Part shown: in pieces, positions 22,771 to 34,370 of the stretch
How positions within the stretch are numbered: the stretch's first letter is position 1
Layout of the letters: the number at the start of each line of letters is the position of its first letter
From: Ursus arctos
Taxonomy: Eukaryota; Chordata; Mammalia; Carnivora; Ursidae
Assembly: GCF_023065955.2 (NCBI RefSeq)
Contig: NW_026622875.1
Location: 12,006,501 to 12,070,500, forward strand
Direction: 5' to 3'
Length of the DNA: 64,000 nt
Made by a program: the position numbers and the translations under genes
The notes under the pieces: model-generated
Databases searched by the model: none
Told to the model about the DNA's origin: nothing
What the model saw: the letters and a program-made list of their open reading frames with translations, nothing else

Positions 22771-25149
22771 TATTTTGTTGGTTTATGGTTCCTCAAATAT
22801 TTATCTTTGTTTTCAGAGTCAAGCATGAGACAAAACAGTAATGTGGGGAGCCATTTAGGGCTGCATTATATTAGGGAAGAGAGAGGCATTCTTGCTACAA
22901 TTCAGTTGAACCAATTTAACAATTATCTGAGCTATTCACCTAGCCTAATTCTCCACTAAGTTTAAGAGGCTTCCATTCTTTCTAGAGCAACAGGGACTTG
23001 AATGCTTCACCAGCACTGTGAGCCAGAGTTCCTTACAGTCTTCCCCCCACCCCCACCGCGGCCCCACCTATACCAAGAATCTGTATGGACCAATGATCCC
23101 AGATTTACAGAGTGCAAAGTGTATTAACACATCATCCCATTCTCTTTAGGATTAACTTTGAACACCAGAGACAGAAATATTTAATAAGAATCTACTGAGC
23201 AAATCAACATTTTTAAATTTGTGAAGAGTTTCTCTACCTATATGTTGGTAATTCAAAGAAAGAATGAAGTCTCTTAACTCTTTAAAGTTCTTGATAAAGG
23301 ATTATTTTAAAAGGTGAAATGATTGCCATACACATATAAAGCAAATGCGTGTTAAAGATTTTATCTAACTCATTAATTAAGGAACCAATAAGATCTTACA
23401 ACCTCATCAAAGAAGACACCTCAGTACACATATACAGAGGTCCACAGGAATATGCAAATGGATATTCAGATAGAGGGGGAACTGTCGATACCCACCTGGC
23501 AATAACTAAGTAAGTTCCACCATATACAATACATCTGTATTTCTATGTCCGGATAACAATTTTTGTATTATTATCAGAGTTGTAAAAGTCCGATGACAAT
23601 GAAAGGGAGAGGTAACCCTAACAGAACACTTGGTAATTTTTCTTTGCTTATTTCTCAGCTTGTCACATTTTTGTCTGACGGTTTATCTCTTAAAACTAGG
23701 AAGGATTCCAAGTGCACACAGCTTCCTATGTCTTGATACTATACACACACAGATAAGTTCTAGTCAAGCAGCAAGACACATTTAGCATGTGTTAAAGAGT
23801 TCTAAAATAATACATAGTAGTCAGAGTCTGGATAGGTTAGAGAACTCCTGGTTTCTATTCCTACAGCCAATGCTTCGGACACTATGTGTTTCCATTAACT
23901 TATGTGTAATGTGACATTTAGGTTTGTTCTATGACACAATTTTACATTAGATGGCAGAAATTATATAAACAGGAAAAATCAGATCCACCACTTTCAGATG
24001 TAACAGAAAAGAATAATGACTGTTCTGACTTGCATTCCCCCCTCATTCTTCCTCTCTTCATCACCCTTCTGAATTCCATTATAAAGCTTGAGACAGGACC
24101 TCACTGGGAAGGAGAGGGGCGGGAGCTGGTGCAATGTACACTGAGCTGGACAGAGCATCGCCGTGGCATTTCCATAACAAGCTCACAACAGAATCTTTGT
24201 CGAACTTCCCTTTGCTTTGACCCCGATGCCAGGGCACATGCCCCACAGTTCATCCAGCTGGAGTTCTATGAGAACAAGGCTGGTGATGTCAGTTTTGGCA
24301 CTCTGTGTAAGGACAACAAAGCCTGTGCCTAGCGAATTACAAGAAGATGGATCACAACCTCAGCTCTGTGTTTACAAAGACATCAGCAATAAACACACAT
24401 ACCTTTTCGTAAAAGAAAACCACAGCCATTCTCAGCACCGTGACAAAAGAAAACTAGATTTCAAAAAAACCACGGGTAATTTAGAAAATACAATAAACAT
24501 AATATGAGACCCTCCCCCTTTCTAGTTAGTCAATATCACAAAAGCATATGGAAAGGTATTTGCCTTTATTTTCCATGAATTACAGCCCTTTATCACTGGT
24601 AGCTAGAGTTGTAAACATGAGTTATTATGCTAGCCTTTAGGAAATTTTTCAACTTCCATTTTAATTGTAACATAGAAAAAGAACAAAGAATTGAGTTCTA
24701 CAAGTAATCTGGGTCAGGCCCTTTTAAAATTCCCATAGCTCTCCTGACACTTGTGAAGAGGCTCCATTCTTTCTCACAGTACACAGTTGATACCTGATTT
24801 CACCACCCCTAAGTAACAGTAGCAGTCATTAAACAGAACTGTTTCATTCTCTTTATAAATAGCTTTCAGTTATAATCTGCTCCCTCTAAGAAACAACTAA
24901 GCACCAGTTCTTTTACAATCATACCCACTGGCGTGACTCTTAAAAATAAAGTTAATGTGTAAATAGGTGCATCACTGGAAAACACTCTCAAGGTGAAAGA
25001 GAGGGGAAGGAAGGACTTAGAGTAGAGACCAGAGCCCAGTGGGGTCAAGCTCATTTGAGCATCTGAAAGCCTATCGTTCCTCTTTCACGAAAAAAAAAAA
25101 AAATCCTGTCATTTATTTGAGAGTATTGACATTTATTATCTGTTTCTTT
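22771..25149. other. Long unclassified stretch with one exon-like patch
   Basis: No repeat family is recognised apart from short runs. The notable patch is 24225-24333. There a plus frame (part of 23931-24332, 133 codons) reads APQFIQLEFYENKAGDVSFG then TLCKDNKACA, a composition more protein-like than the surrounding frames. An AG (24250) sits just before TTCATCCAGCTGGAG. The complementary strand is also open there. I cannot name a parent gene. Confidence 0.45.
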
Positions 25150-25165
25150 AAAAGATAAATGTGTG

Positions 25166-25380
25166 AGGGGAGCCCACATGGCTCAGTCCGTTAAGTGTCT
25201 GATTCTTGATTTCAGCTCAGATCAGATCGACTCAGATCTCAGGATCCTGGGATCCAGCCCACCTTGGCTTCGCGCTCAGTGGGGAGTCTGCTTGAGGATT
25301 CTCTTTCTCCCTGTCCTTCTGCCCCCCACCCCAATAAATAAATAAATAAATAAACAAATAAATAAATAAATCTTTAAAAG
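25166..25380 (+). mobile_element. Older carnivore SINE with target-site duplication
   Basis: Diverged head (GGGAGCCCACATGGCTCAGT), an extra internal CAGATC-type repeat, and a long AATA-repeat tail (25335-25370). Direct repeats AAAAGATAAATGTG occur at about 25150-25163 and 25381-25394. Confidence 0.92.
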
Positions 25381-25677
25381 AAAAGATAAATGTGAAAGTA
25401 TTTAATTGGAAACAAAGTCAGAAATACTTGCAAATGTATTGATTCCCTGAGCCCCCCCCCCACCCAGCCTCAGAGAAAATGGAACTTGCATATTGTTATT
25501 GAATTTCTATAGGAAAAAAAAAAAGGGAAAGAGATACAGCTATTAGGGAATAAAAGTGGAAGCATTTCACCTTTAATCATTACAGAACTGACTCAAAGCG
25601 CACACTCAGTTTCAGTTGCATAAAAACAAAAGCAATTTTGAGATTTTTCTCACTAATTCTTGCCTTGCATAATAACA
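25381..25677. other. Unclassified stretch
   Basis: Contains a C-run near 25452-25460 and an A-run near 25514-25524. Nothing else is recognised. Confidence 0.5.
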
Positions 25678-25862
25678 GGTAACATACAATGAGCGTTTAA
25701 TACATGCCAGACACCAAGCTAAGTCTTTCACATACATTAATTATACCTGACACTTAACAACAACTTATGAGGAATATTATTATTATTGGTCTTTTTCATG
25801 GATAAGGAAATTAAGGATCTGAGAGGTTAAAACTTGTCCAAAGTCACAGAGTCAAAGGGATC
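25678..25862 (-). mobile_element. MIR SINE
   Basis: Inverse MIR: GTTTAATACATGCCAGACACCAAGCTAAG, CACATACATTAATTATACCTGACAC, ATGGATAAGGAAATTAAGGATCTGAGAGGTTAAAACTTG, AAGTCACAGAGTC. Confidence 0.85.
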
Positions 25863-26041
25863 CATGGCAAGCATTATCTTTCCGAGGTTTTGCTACAATG
25901 ACTTAAAAACTCAGTAGTTATGGTATGGAGGTTCCCAGACATAAGTAGCCATACCAGGAAATGCTTCTTAGGCTCCATAACAATGTTTCCAAACCCTTAG
26001 CATTTCTCCTTAGGGTTTCAATATGTACCGTGGCTTAATTT

Positions 26042-26244
26042 TTTTAAAAGATTTTATTTATTTATTTATTTGAGAAAGAGAAAGCAAGAGACAGAGCATG
26101 AGCATAGGCGGAAGGGCAGATGGAGAGGGAGAAGCAGTCTCCCCATTGAGCAGGGAGCCCGGCTCGGGGATCCATCTCAGGACCCCAGGATCGTGAGCTG
26201 AGTCAAAGGCAGATGCTTAACCGGCTGAACCACCCAGGTGCCCC
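26042..26244 (-). mobile_element. Older carnivore SINE
   Basis: Inverse SINE: TTTTATTTATTTATTTATTTGAG tail, GAGCAGGGAGCCCGGC, GGATCCATCTCAGGACC, head AACCACCCAGGTGCCCC. Flanks (CGTGGCTTAATTTT left, TGTGATTTAACTTG right) look like a decayed duplication. Confidence 0.92.
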
Positions 26245-27365
26245 TGTGATTTAACTTGTCTTAATTTTTAGAGGTTTTATTGTACTCTCTTTAGCCCAAA
26301 AACTCCAATAAATTTTGCCTACAAAGGCCCTTTTCCAGGTCCTCCTTGTGTCTTTATTTCTCTGACTACACTAAAATTTCAAATATTGTCCTTTTCTTAT
26401 CATTTTTCCTTTACTGACATGAAATCTCTTGATATCCTTTTGGTCTGGTTCAACAGGAATTGAGTTATTGCACAACCTAAGCGATAAGGTTCCAGGGAAT
26501 GCATTAAGTGAAGGAACTTATTTGTCAGAATATTTTACACTTGTTGCTGGGCTATTATTAACTTAATGGTTTAAAAACTTTAAGTGATAGGAAGATAACA
26601 GTCATCCCAAATACAAAAAATAATGAAATTTTTATCTCAACAGAGGCAATCCTCTTCACTTTCTCTCCTCAGCCCTCTGTTTCTTGGGTAGAAAATGGAG
26701 GCAGCAAATGTTTCCCTCCCAGAAGCTCCTCAAATGCGAACCTTTTTTCACGCTATGGGGACTGTTAGAAGGGGCAGGAGGGTCAGTAAAGTATCTTCCA
26801 GACTGAGAAGGCATTTTTCAGGCCAAAAATAGAATTTTTTCAGAGTTACTTACTGACAGGGGGCACCGGGCGGACAGATGATCGAGGCAGTATATAGCTC
26901 TCCGGACGTTGATCTCCAGCTTTTATGGAGCAAGGAGCATGGTGATGAAGTCACAGAGTAATTATCTGAAGTGGCCCCATCTGTGTACCGGAGTCTCTCT
27001 CGTTAACTAAAGTAGGACCTTCTGCACACGAGACATCTTTGGAAAGATCAGAACAAGTCCTCCCACATTCCAGTCAGGGCACACATTAACCTCCACTGGG
27101 CCTGGCCCACGTAGCCCAGAGGAGTTCATCGCATGGGCATAAACAAGATGGAGGCCCCAAGATGGAGTCAGTGTTGTCAGCACGTGGACATTCTCTTGAA
27201 CCAAAAGAAGGGAGAAGCTTTAACCTTAACACCTTCATTATCCTGACTTGTTCTCTGATTAACAACCTTTAGGACAAAAACAGCATACAGGCTTCTAATA
27301 TAAGGGAGACAGGACCTTCCCCTACTCTACTGACCCATTGTTAGATTACACATATTTCTTAAACC
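26245..27365. other. Unclassified stretch, possible LTR-like patch at 26870-27240
   Basis: No gene. The part around 27145-27180 has the repeated phrase CAAGATGGAG (AACAAGATGGAGG then CCAAGATGGAGTC), and the preceding part has TGGAGCAAGGAGCATGGTG. Such phrases occur in some retroviral LTRs, but no TG/CA ends, AATAAA site or duplication could be fixed, so it is left unnamed. Confidence 0.4.
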
Positions 27366-27392
27366 AACACACACACACACACACACACACAC
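27366..27392. repeat. (CA)n microsatellite
   Basis: A pure CA run of about 13 units. Confidence 0.95.
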
Positions 27393-28739
27393 CCTTCCAT
27401 TAGGTCCTTCATTATTTTTATTCGTCTGTTTTTCAATAAACTTTTTTAAGGACTCATTATTTTGTTCCCTTTGAAGGCTGAGATCATTCCTTCTTTAGTC
27501 AGATAATCTCCTACTGTTAAGCACACAGTTTAGTGAAGAAGGTGAACTAACTAGAAACTTCTGAATATAATGCAATGTGCATAATGGTATTCTTGAAGTA
27601 ATGTAGGAGCTGGTGAGATTCAGGAGACCTAATGCACAGTGAGAAGAAATTATTCCATTCCTCTCACTCAGTGCCCTTGACAGCAACAGAGCAACCAGTT
27701 TTCTCCTAGGGTCAGCTAAATAATTTATGGGGCCCAGTGCAAAATGAAACTGTGCCTTTAAAGGTGCTAAAATATAAAACATGTTTCTTTCTTCCCTGAT
27801 CTCTCTCTTGACTTATCATGGTGTTTTATATTTTCTATTTAATGTCATATTTCCCAGGGCCCAACAATGACCCTCACAGGTGCCATAGGGCCTCGGCCCA
27901 CCTCTGGGTGCACACATTCACTTCCCCCATCAGAGGCTGGGTCCCTCCTCCCACCAGCCACAGGCCCTATGCCACTGAGAATAAGCAGTGAGCTGTGCCC
28001 CAGCCAGGAGCAGGGAAGTCAAGCTGGGCATCTCTCCCCCTTCTCAGCCTCCTCACCAACCTACAGAGGATAGTTGCCCTTCAAGAGACTGCAGTCTCCA
28101 CAATGAGACCTGCCTGGTACCCGGACTGGGGGTGAACGAGAGGCTCACACCAGCAGCTGTCTAGGGAACATGTCATGGTGCTGCCAACTGGGGCAGTGAC
28201 CATGGCTATCCTGTCCTGCTCCCAAATGCCCTGTGGCGCTCACCCCTGACCTCCCCCGCTCCATGCCCTTGGCCAGGTCATGGGATGAGGAAACCTGTGG
28301 ACGTGTGGGGGCAGCAAGGCCAGGCCAGGCAGGAGAGGCTGAGCGGTGCTCAAGAGGGCAGAAGCCAGGGGAGCAGGCCGCTGCGGAGAAGCCCAGAAGG
28401 CAGGAAGGTGGCAGGAGGAGGACGCAGGTGAGCAGAGCCTGCAAGCCCACTGCATGTGATCTATTGCCCAAAGTTGTAATTATTATTTTGAACATCAAGG
28501 CAGCAACCACAAAGCCTTAAATCCGTAACCTGAAGCCTTCTGAGGACACAGGGCTGGGCTCTAGATGACCGCACACCCTGATGTCCAGGAGCCAGTCCTG
28601 CCCCTTGTCACCCATCTCACACTCAGTCGTCCTATGGTTGTCATCTATTACTCGAGGAAAGAAACTTACTGGGCATCCTTTCTCATTTTTCTTTAACAGC
28701 CATTACTCTAGGATGAAATAAACATGTCTTTGCCTGGCA
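27393..28739. other. Unclassified, moderately GC-rich stretch
   Basis: From about 27860 GC rises (CCC/GGG-rich text at 28200-28440), with overlapping frames on both strands (28145-28510 minus, 28233-28520 plus). The phrase GGGGCCCAGTGCAAAATGAAA at 27729 resembles a common mammalian repeat I cannot name. No domains or convincing splice signals are seen. Confidence 0.45.
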
Positions 28740-29400
28740 TAAAGGAGGCTTCCGAATTTGGCATCACCTTCCCCTGCAGCCATATCTCTTCCTGCCCCCT
28801 TCCACGCCGTCGGGCTCTTTGTTCTCACTGCCGAACTCCCCAAACACGCTTGGGCTTCCACGCCTTCTGCATTGCTGTTTCCCTCACTGGAGAAGTCTGT
28901 TGCCTACTGCTCCGCTGCTTCCGTCTCAAGGCTGTGGTTGAAGGTTTTATCTCTGCAACCCGCCCGCCTCCCCAGGTCGCGCGGCTCTCACCCAGCATCG
29001 TACTGCTCTTCCCGTCTCTGCAGACTTCCGGGGCTTCGCGCAGTTCCGAGCACACTCCCAGGGCTCAAAGCCCAGCAAACTCGAAGAAAATGCCAATTCC
29101 AGTATTTGACCCTGAATCAAAGTGCGCCCCGACTTTGCTGGTATCCTTTTTCCATAGAGGGAGTGGGGGTATAGGGGCAGCCGAGAAGGCAGCAGACAGC
29201 TGAAGTGTCCCACGGGCTGGGACTTGAAGTGAGGGGCGGCAGGGAGCGCTTCCCAGGAGCACATGGTCGGCCAGAGGGGGTGCAGCCCAGCGGAGCGTGG
29301 ACATCCAGAGCTGCGGCCGGCCGCGGGTGGTGTGCTTTCTCCCCCGAGTCCCAACACCTAAGATCCTGGATTGGTTTCAGATTAGGGCTAGGGAGATGGG
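28740..29400. promoter_or_regulatory. CpG-rich patch, candidate regulatory DNA
   Basis: GC-rich with a CpG density well above the surrounding sequence. Clusters include AGGTCGCGCGGCTCTCACC (28975), GGGGCTTCGCGCAGTTCCGAG (29031) and CGGCCGGCCGCGGG (29314). Four frames longer than 120 codons overlap on both strands, as expected when stop codons are rare in GC-rich DNA. This could be a weak or orphan CpG island (promoter or enhancer) or an unrecognised GC-rich repeat. No start site or TATA element can be fixed. Confidence 0.35.
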
Positions 29401-31136
29401 CTAGGTGGAGTGTAGGAAAGGACAAGAAGCAGAAGGGAAATGGCAATGCTAGTGAAAGGGACAGAAACGAAGAAGGAGGAAGAGGAGCGGGGATGTGGTC
29501 TAGCCATCGTAAGCAAACGACGGAGCCTCCTGGGGTCCTGAGCTGGTCACATAAGAGGAGAACCAAGTTATGAGGCTTCCGTAGGATCAAGAAGAGGGGT
29601 ATAAAAAGACGGGTGTTAGAAAGCTTGAAGAAACTTTGTTCTGAATTATTCTATTGAAGAACATAAATGATATAATTTAGATCAAAGATTTTTTTTTTCT
29701 TGTTGCTTCTCAAAATTGAGAGAAGAAAAATGCCTGAAAATATTTCTAAGAGACCTCAATTTGAATCTGATTGATCCAGGAATGGCTTTTCCAGTTAATG
29801 CTTATGAATAGAGTGCTTTGAAAAATAGGAAAGGGGTATTTAAAAGGCAGGCACTTGCAGCCCCGTGGCTCCCAGCGAACAACGTGGGGCTTGTCATCAT
29901 TGGAAGGCGGGTTTACTACACTTATTAACCGCCTACTATGGGTAACTTTCTCAAGCTTGCAGCAGAGCTCAGGGAAAACACAGATTACACCTTCCAATAG
30001 TACTTTCTTCCATTTCAATTTCCCAGATTCGACTTGTGAGGAAATCCACGCAGGCATTTTTAGTCTCTCAACTTGGAAGCCCGTTAGGAGACTTCTGCAG
30101 GGTGAGGAACAAGAGTAAGGAAAGAAAGGTGTTAGAAAGTTCGAAGAAACTGGTAAAACTTATCCTTAAAAATCTATATTTTTGATGCTAAATGGTACGG
30201 CTTTTTAAATTTTAATTTTAATTTCCAAGGAGACTACATATGCAGATGAGGACACATCATCCATTTTAATTTTCTGGGGAAATATATTCAAGTCCTCATT
30301 AATTCAAAATTCCTGCAGAAATTGCCGAGGCCTTGCTTGGCTACTTTCTGTATCCCACTTAATCCACTGAAGAAAAGTCCTCCTTTTCTTCTTATAAGTA
30401 TACCTGTCCCACTGATGGACTATGTAACAAAGTACCTTTGGGAAAAGTACTTGGTAAGAGACTAAATGAGGTTATTTCCTCAATTGTGAGGAGAGCTTTG
30501 AGGGAAATTTCTTTTTATAAACTTCTGAGTGTGATTCATCTGACAGTAATACCCTAGATATTAAGCTTCTTTCAAGGACAGTACAAAATATAAGACTATT
30601 TTGATTAAGCTTCCTTTGAACTACAATGAATAAAACTGTAATGAATAAACACATGTGTTTACCTAACCTATATTATATAAATTGCTAGAGGCCCATTTAG
30701 AAAGCTACTTTTTCCAGAGCACTGGAGAGGGTTTGGCTCTCTAATGGGATTAACTTAACTAAGACAGTTAATTGAATCAATTTATTCCCCCAGAGAAGCT
30801 TTTACTCACCCTCATTTTCCACTGAATTAAGGATAAGCTGCACTTTCTTTCTTTTTTGTGTATTCATATTTAGCATTATTCCTCTGGTAACTCAACGGCA
30901 TTTAAGTTACAAAATGAATTAAGAAAAAGATTGATTATGGACTTTGGCAGAAGCTGTAAAGCTATCTGGTGAAAGCTTAGAATGTAATTGATTTCTAAAA
31001 ACACCGATGAGTGTGGTCTTTTCTTAAGACCCATTGAATCATACTCTGGAATGTGGGTTTTAAAAAACAAATCTCTATCCAAATTTAATAGATTGTTAGA
31101 AACCATGCGAACTGAGAATCTGAAAAAAGACAGCCA

Positions 31137-31138
<2 letters not shown>
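29401..31138. other. Repeat-poor non-coding stretch
   Basis: No SINE, LINE or LTR recognised over 1.7 kb. There are no convincing frames. It becomes AT-rich from 30180 on. Confidence 0.5.

Positions 31139-31174
<36 letters not shown>
31139..31174. repeat. (GT)n microsatellite
   Basis: A pure TG run of about 18 units. Confidence 0.96.
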
Positions 31175-31176
<2 letters not shown>

Positions 31177-31463
31177 CATTAATAAGTGAGTTGTCATATT
31201 CCTGCACTCAGTCTCGGATTTAGAGCCATTTTGACAGGCCGGTAAGCATAACCAGAAGTTTTAAGTGGAGTGCTAGTCAAGCATGTTATTAACGAAAATA
31301 CTGCTCAAAATAACATTTATGTCGTCATGAAATGCAGAACCCAAGTTTACTGCTGTATTCATGAGTCAGCAGAAGCACGGGACTGGGACGTCTCAGACTG
31401 GGATTTGGGTCTAACATTTGCCATGGCTAAAAGTATAATATCGGATAAGCAGTAGTGCTCCTT

Positions 31464-32185
31464 TGTATTAGTTTCCTAGGGCTGCTGTGACAAAATACCA
31501 AAGACCAGGGGGCTCAAACAATAGAATTCTATGGTCTCAAAGTTCTGGAGGCTAGAAGTCCAAGATGAAGGAGTCAGGAGGTTTGGTTTTCTCCGAAGCC
31601 TCTGTCTTCGGCATACAGATGGACACTGTCTTAGTCAGCTCAGGCTTAACCAACAGTTATTTCTCACAGTTCTGGCTGCTGTGAAGTCTGAGGTGGAGGG
31701 ACTGGCAGATTCAGTATCTGCTCAGGGGCCACTCCCCGGTTCTTACAGGACTGTCTTCTGGCCCTGCCTTCACAGGGCAAAGGAGCTCTCTGGAGTCTCC
31801 TTTGTAAGGGCACTAATCCCATTCCCAAGGGCTCTGCCCTCCTGATCTAATCACCTCCTGAAGCCCTTTCTTCCAAACACTGTCACATTAGAAATTAGGT
31901 TTCAACCCATGAAACTGGAGAGGGGACACAAACGTTCCTTCTGTAGCAGATGTCTTTTCTCCCTGTGTTCACACGGGCACCTCTCTGTGTTTCTGTCTGT
32001 GTCCTACTCTCCTCTTCTTGTGACAGTGGTCACATTGGTTTAGGGTCCAGCCTAATGACCCCATTTTAACTTTAATTACCTCTTTAAAGGCCCTCGCGGC
32101 AAATACACTCCCATTCCGAGGTACAGGGGGTTAGGGCTTCAGTATATGAATTTGGGGGGTGGAGGACACAATCCAGCCCACGACA
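31464..32185 (-). mobile_element. MLT1-type MaLR LTR, split by a second LTR
   Basis: The left half (31464-31626) starts TGTATTAGTTTCCTAGGGC and carries AAGTTCTGGAGGCTAGAAGTCC. The right half (31949-32185) resumes with TTCTCCCTGTGTTCACACG, TTTAGGGTCCAGCCTAATGACC and ATTACCTCTTTAAAGG, and ends CCCACGACA. Together they form one continuous MLT1 LTR on the minus strand, with TG and CA termini. No internal retroviral region is present. Confidence 0.87.
31627..31948 (-). mobile_element. Second MaLR-type LTR nested inside the first
   Basis: Starts TGTCTTAGTCAGCTCAGGCT and ends ACGTTCCTTCTGTAGCA. Internal blocks are TTTCTCACAGTTCTGGCTGC, GGAGCTCTCTGGAGTCTCC, AAGGGCACTAATCCCATTC, CCTGATCTAATCACCTCCTG and AATTAGGTTTCAACCCATGA, as in a MaLR family distinct from the host LTR. 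It breaks the host element at the equivalent of its CCGTCTTCTCCC region, so it inserted later. Confidence 0.82.
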
Positions 32186-33625
32186 CTCTTAAAGCCTTGC
32201 TGCCTTCCTCACAAAATACGTGAATTGGTTAAAATATCACTCAAGACTATCCAAGATCTAAAGGATTAATATTATTTTTGAGAAGATGATCATTGTCTTT
32301 TCTACAAATAAATATTGTGACTCTCAGTGTCCTTGGTCGCAGGCATAATAAAATGTTTCTGGCCAATTTAAGGTAAAGGGAACCTGTTGATAAACTACGG
32401 GGGAGTCAGGGAGGAAGGGGAGGCTAGGGGCTTTGACTAAGAAACAGGAAAGACCCCGGGAGCTGTGACGGGCTGGTGGTAAGGGTATTCAACTGCTCCC
32501 CGCTTCCTTGCACACAGGCGGAAAAGGGGGTTCCTACACATGGGGTGTTCACGGTGGAAGGCTGGCACCAGCCCCCACCAGCACCACACAGAGTGAGGGG
32601 GTGCTGGGGACTCCTGCAAGGACAATGAGGCGTTGCAGCAAGATGGAGTAACAGTATGAAGCACTTCCTCCCCTACAAAATGACAGAGAACCGCTAAGCA
32701 CGTCTTATGTTACATAACTAACATTAAGTCAAATAAGATTGCAAGGGCTGACAAAACAATAAAGCGAACGATCTCCTGACATTTTTAAGGGCTCTTGATA
32801 ATCACATTTTGACAATAAGTTTTCTAAGTAAAATTCAAATTGGAAGTGGAAGTAGGAAATGCTACATTCAAAAGTTCCTCTATTTTTTTTTCCATTCAGA
32901 AATCACTCTAGACTTCAATAGTTTCATCTGTGAAATGGGCACAGAGCTGCTTTATTTGTTAAAAGCAAGATTTAGAAATAGATGAATCTTGCACTCATCC
33001 CTTACAGCTGTGAACTTTATGATTACATGTTGAAGATGGGATCAATGTTCCCCCATCTTCCATCAGTGCCTCTGCTGTCCGTCTTTCACTGGTTCTTTTT
33101 GGAAAGGTTACTTCTCAATTGGTGTTTTTTAATTGATTTCCACAACCTTAATTTCCTTATAGACAGTCTCTTATGATCAATTCCACTATACGTTTCCCCC
33201 CTAACGGGCTTTCTGGAAATTACTATTGACGCTATGCCAAATGCTAGTAATCACATTTAATTGTTGCCTCATCTGTAAATCTTGTTACATCTCTTTGTTC
33301 CTCAACTCTACTCTGAAATATGAAGTGTTCAGATTTTTCTTTAATTTCAAAATATGTCCCACTTTTGGCACTAGATACATAAGAAGACCATTATTATAGT
33401 CTAGCTATCCAAAACTTCTCTTTACATATGAAACTTTGTTTTGGATATCCAAAAAAATTCAGGTTTTTTTTAACTCATTGTTATTCTCATTTCATTTCCA
33501 AATATTTTGAAACTTCTCTACACTGATTCATATTTCGCTCATTTTTAGCTGAATAAACAATCTCTAAAACCCTGATTGCTATATATTTGGCTTTTCCTTT
33601 CCATCCCAACTAGGAATAAACATTT
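32186..33625. other. Unclassified non-coding stretch
   Basis: No gene or family recognised. A minus frame of 75 codons at 32437-32664 has no domain. The sequence is AT-rich after 32700. Confidence 0.5.
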
Positions 33626-33700
33626 TTGAATGCTCATTCATTCAACAATTATTTAATGAGCAGCTACTATGTGTCAATTACTGTTATAGTCAGTGCTCAC
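33626..33700 (-). mobile_element. L2 3' end fragment
   Basis: GCTCATTCATTCAACAATTATTTAATGAGCAGCTACTATGTG is the inverse of the L2 3' terminus (...AATATTTGTTGAATGAATGA). Confidence 0.7.
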
Positions 33701-33984
33701 TAATATTCCTCCATAACTTGTGATAATTCCACTGGGTTTTCTGCTTTTGTTTTTTGCTACCAAAACTTTAGAAGTGACAACAAAAAGCTACCTTGCTCTA
33801 CTGTTTTTACCTTGTGTATAACAATCATGGGGGTGCCCTTCCATTTATTCACTTCTTGCAAACACATATCTAGGAATAGGGAATTCCTTAAAATCAGAAG
33901 AAATTATTAAATTATTTGTATAAAGGGATCTTGTACTTGTTCCCAAACTTTTAACGGAAGACAACTGGAAGAATGGTAGGCAGG

Positions 33985-34370
33985 GGTGAGGGACCACACT
34001 GGCCTCAGAGGAAACTACCCCTAAAAGGAAAAAGACCCCATCCTGTTATTCTACAAAAGGAGCCCTCTGCCCTTTCCCATGTGAACAACTACCTATAGGT
34101 AGATGAGCACGTGGACAAAAACCTGATTGGGTGACAGGTGCATGGAGGATTAATTTTAAAGATTAAAACAGCCCGCCAACAATTTCATCAAAACCCCTAG
34201 ACTTACAAACTCCAACAGCAACCCTCTCGGTCCCCTCCTTCTTTGGGAGCTTTGTACTATCTCTCAATAAACTCCGCTGTGCCTCCCACCACTCTGTCTG
34301 GTCTACCTCTTCATTCTTCGAAGCGGCGTGACCAAGGACCTCAGGCACTAAAGGGAAAGAAATCCTGAAA
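33985..34370 (+). mobile_element. Probable ERV1-type solo LTR
   Basis: The 3' part has the layout of a gammaretrovirus-like LTR: CTTTGGGAGCTTTGTACTATCTCTC, an AATAAA signal at 34266-34271, a short GTGCCTCCC section, then a U5-like CTTCATTCTTCGAAGCGGCGTGACCAAGGACC. The proposed left end TGAGGGACCACACTGG (33988) is less sure. No gag, pol or env sequence adjoins, so recombination to a solo LTR is likely. Such LTRs carry their own promoter and poly(A) signal. Limits are approximate. Confidence 0.62.

Noticed and set aside
28724..29590. Four open frames of 122-159 codons around the GC-rich patch
   Set aside because: They overlap on both strands and in several frames, have no recognised domain, and are expected in GC-rich DNA with few stops.
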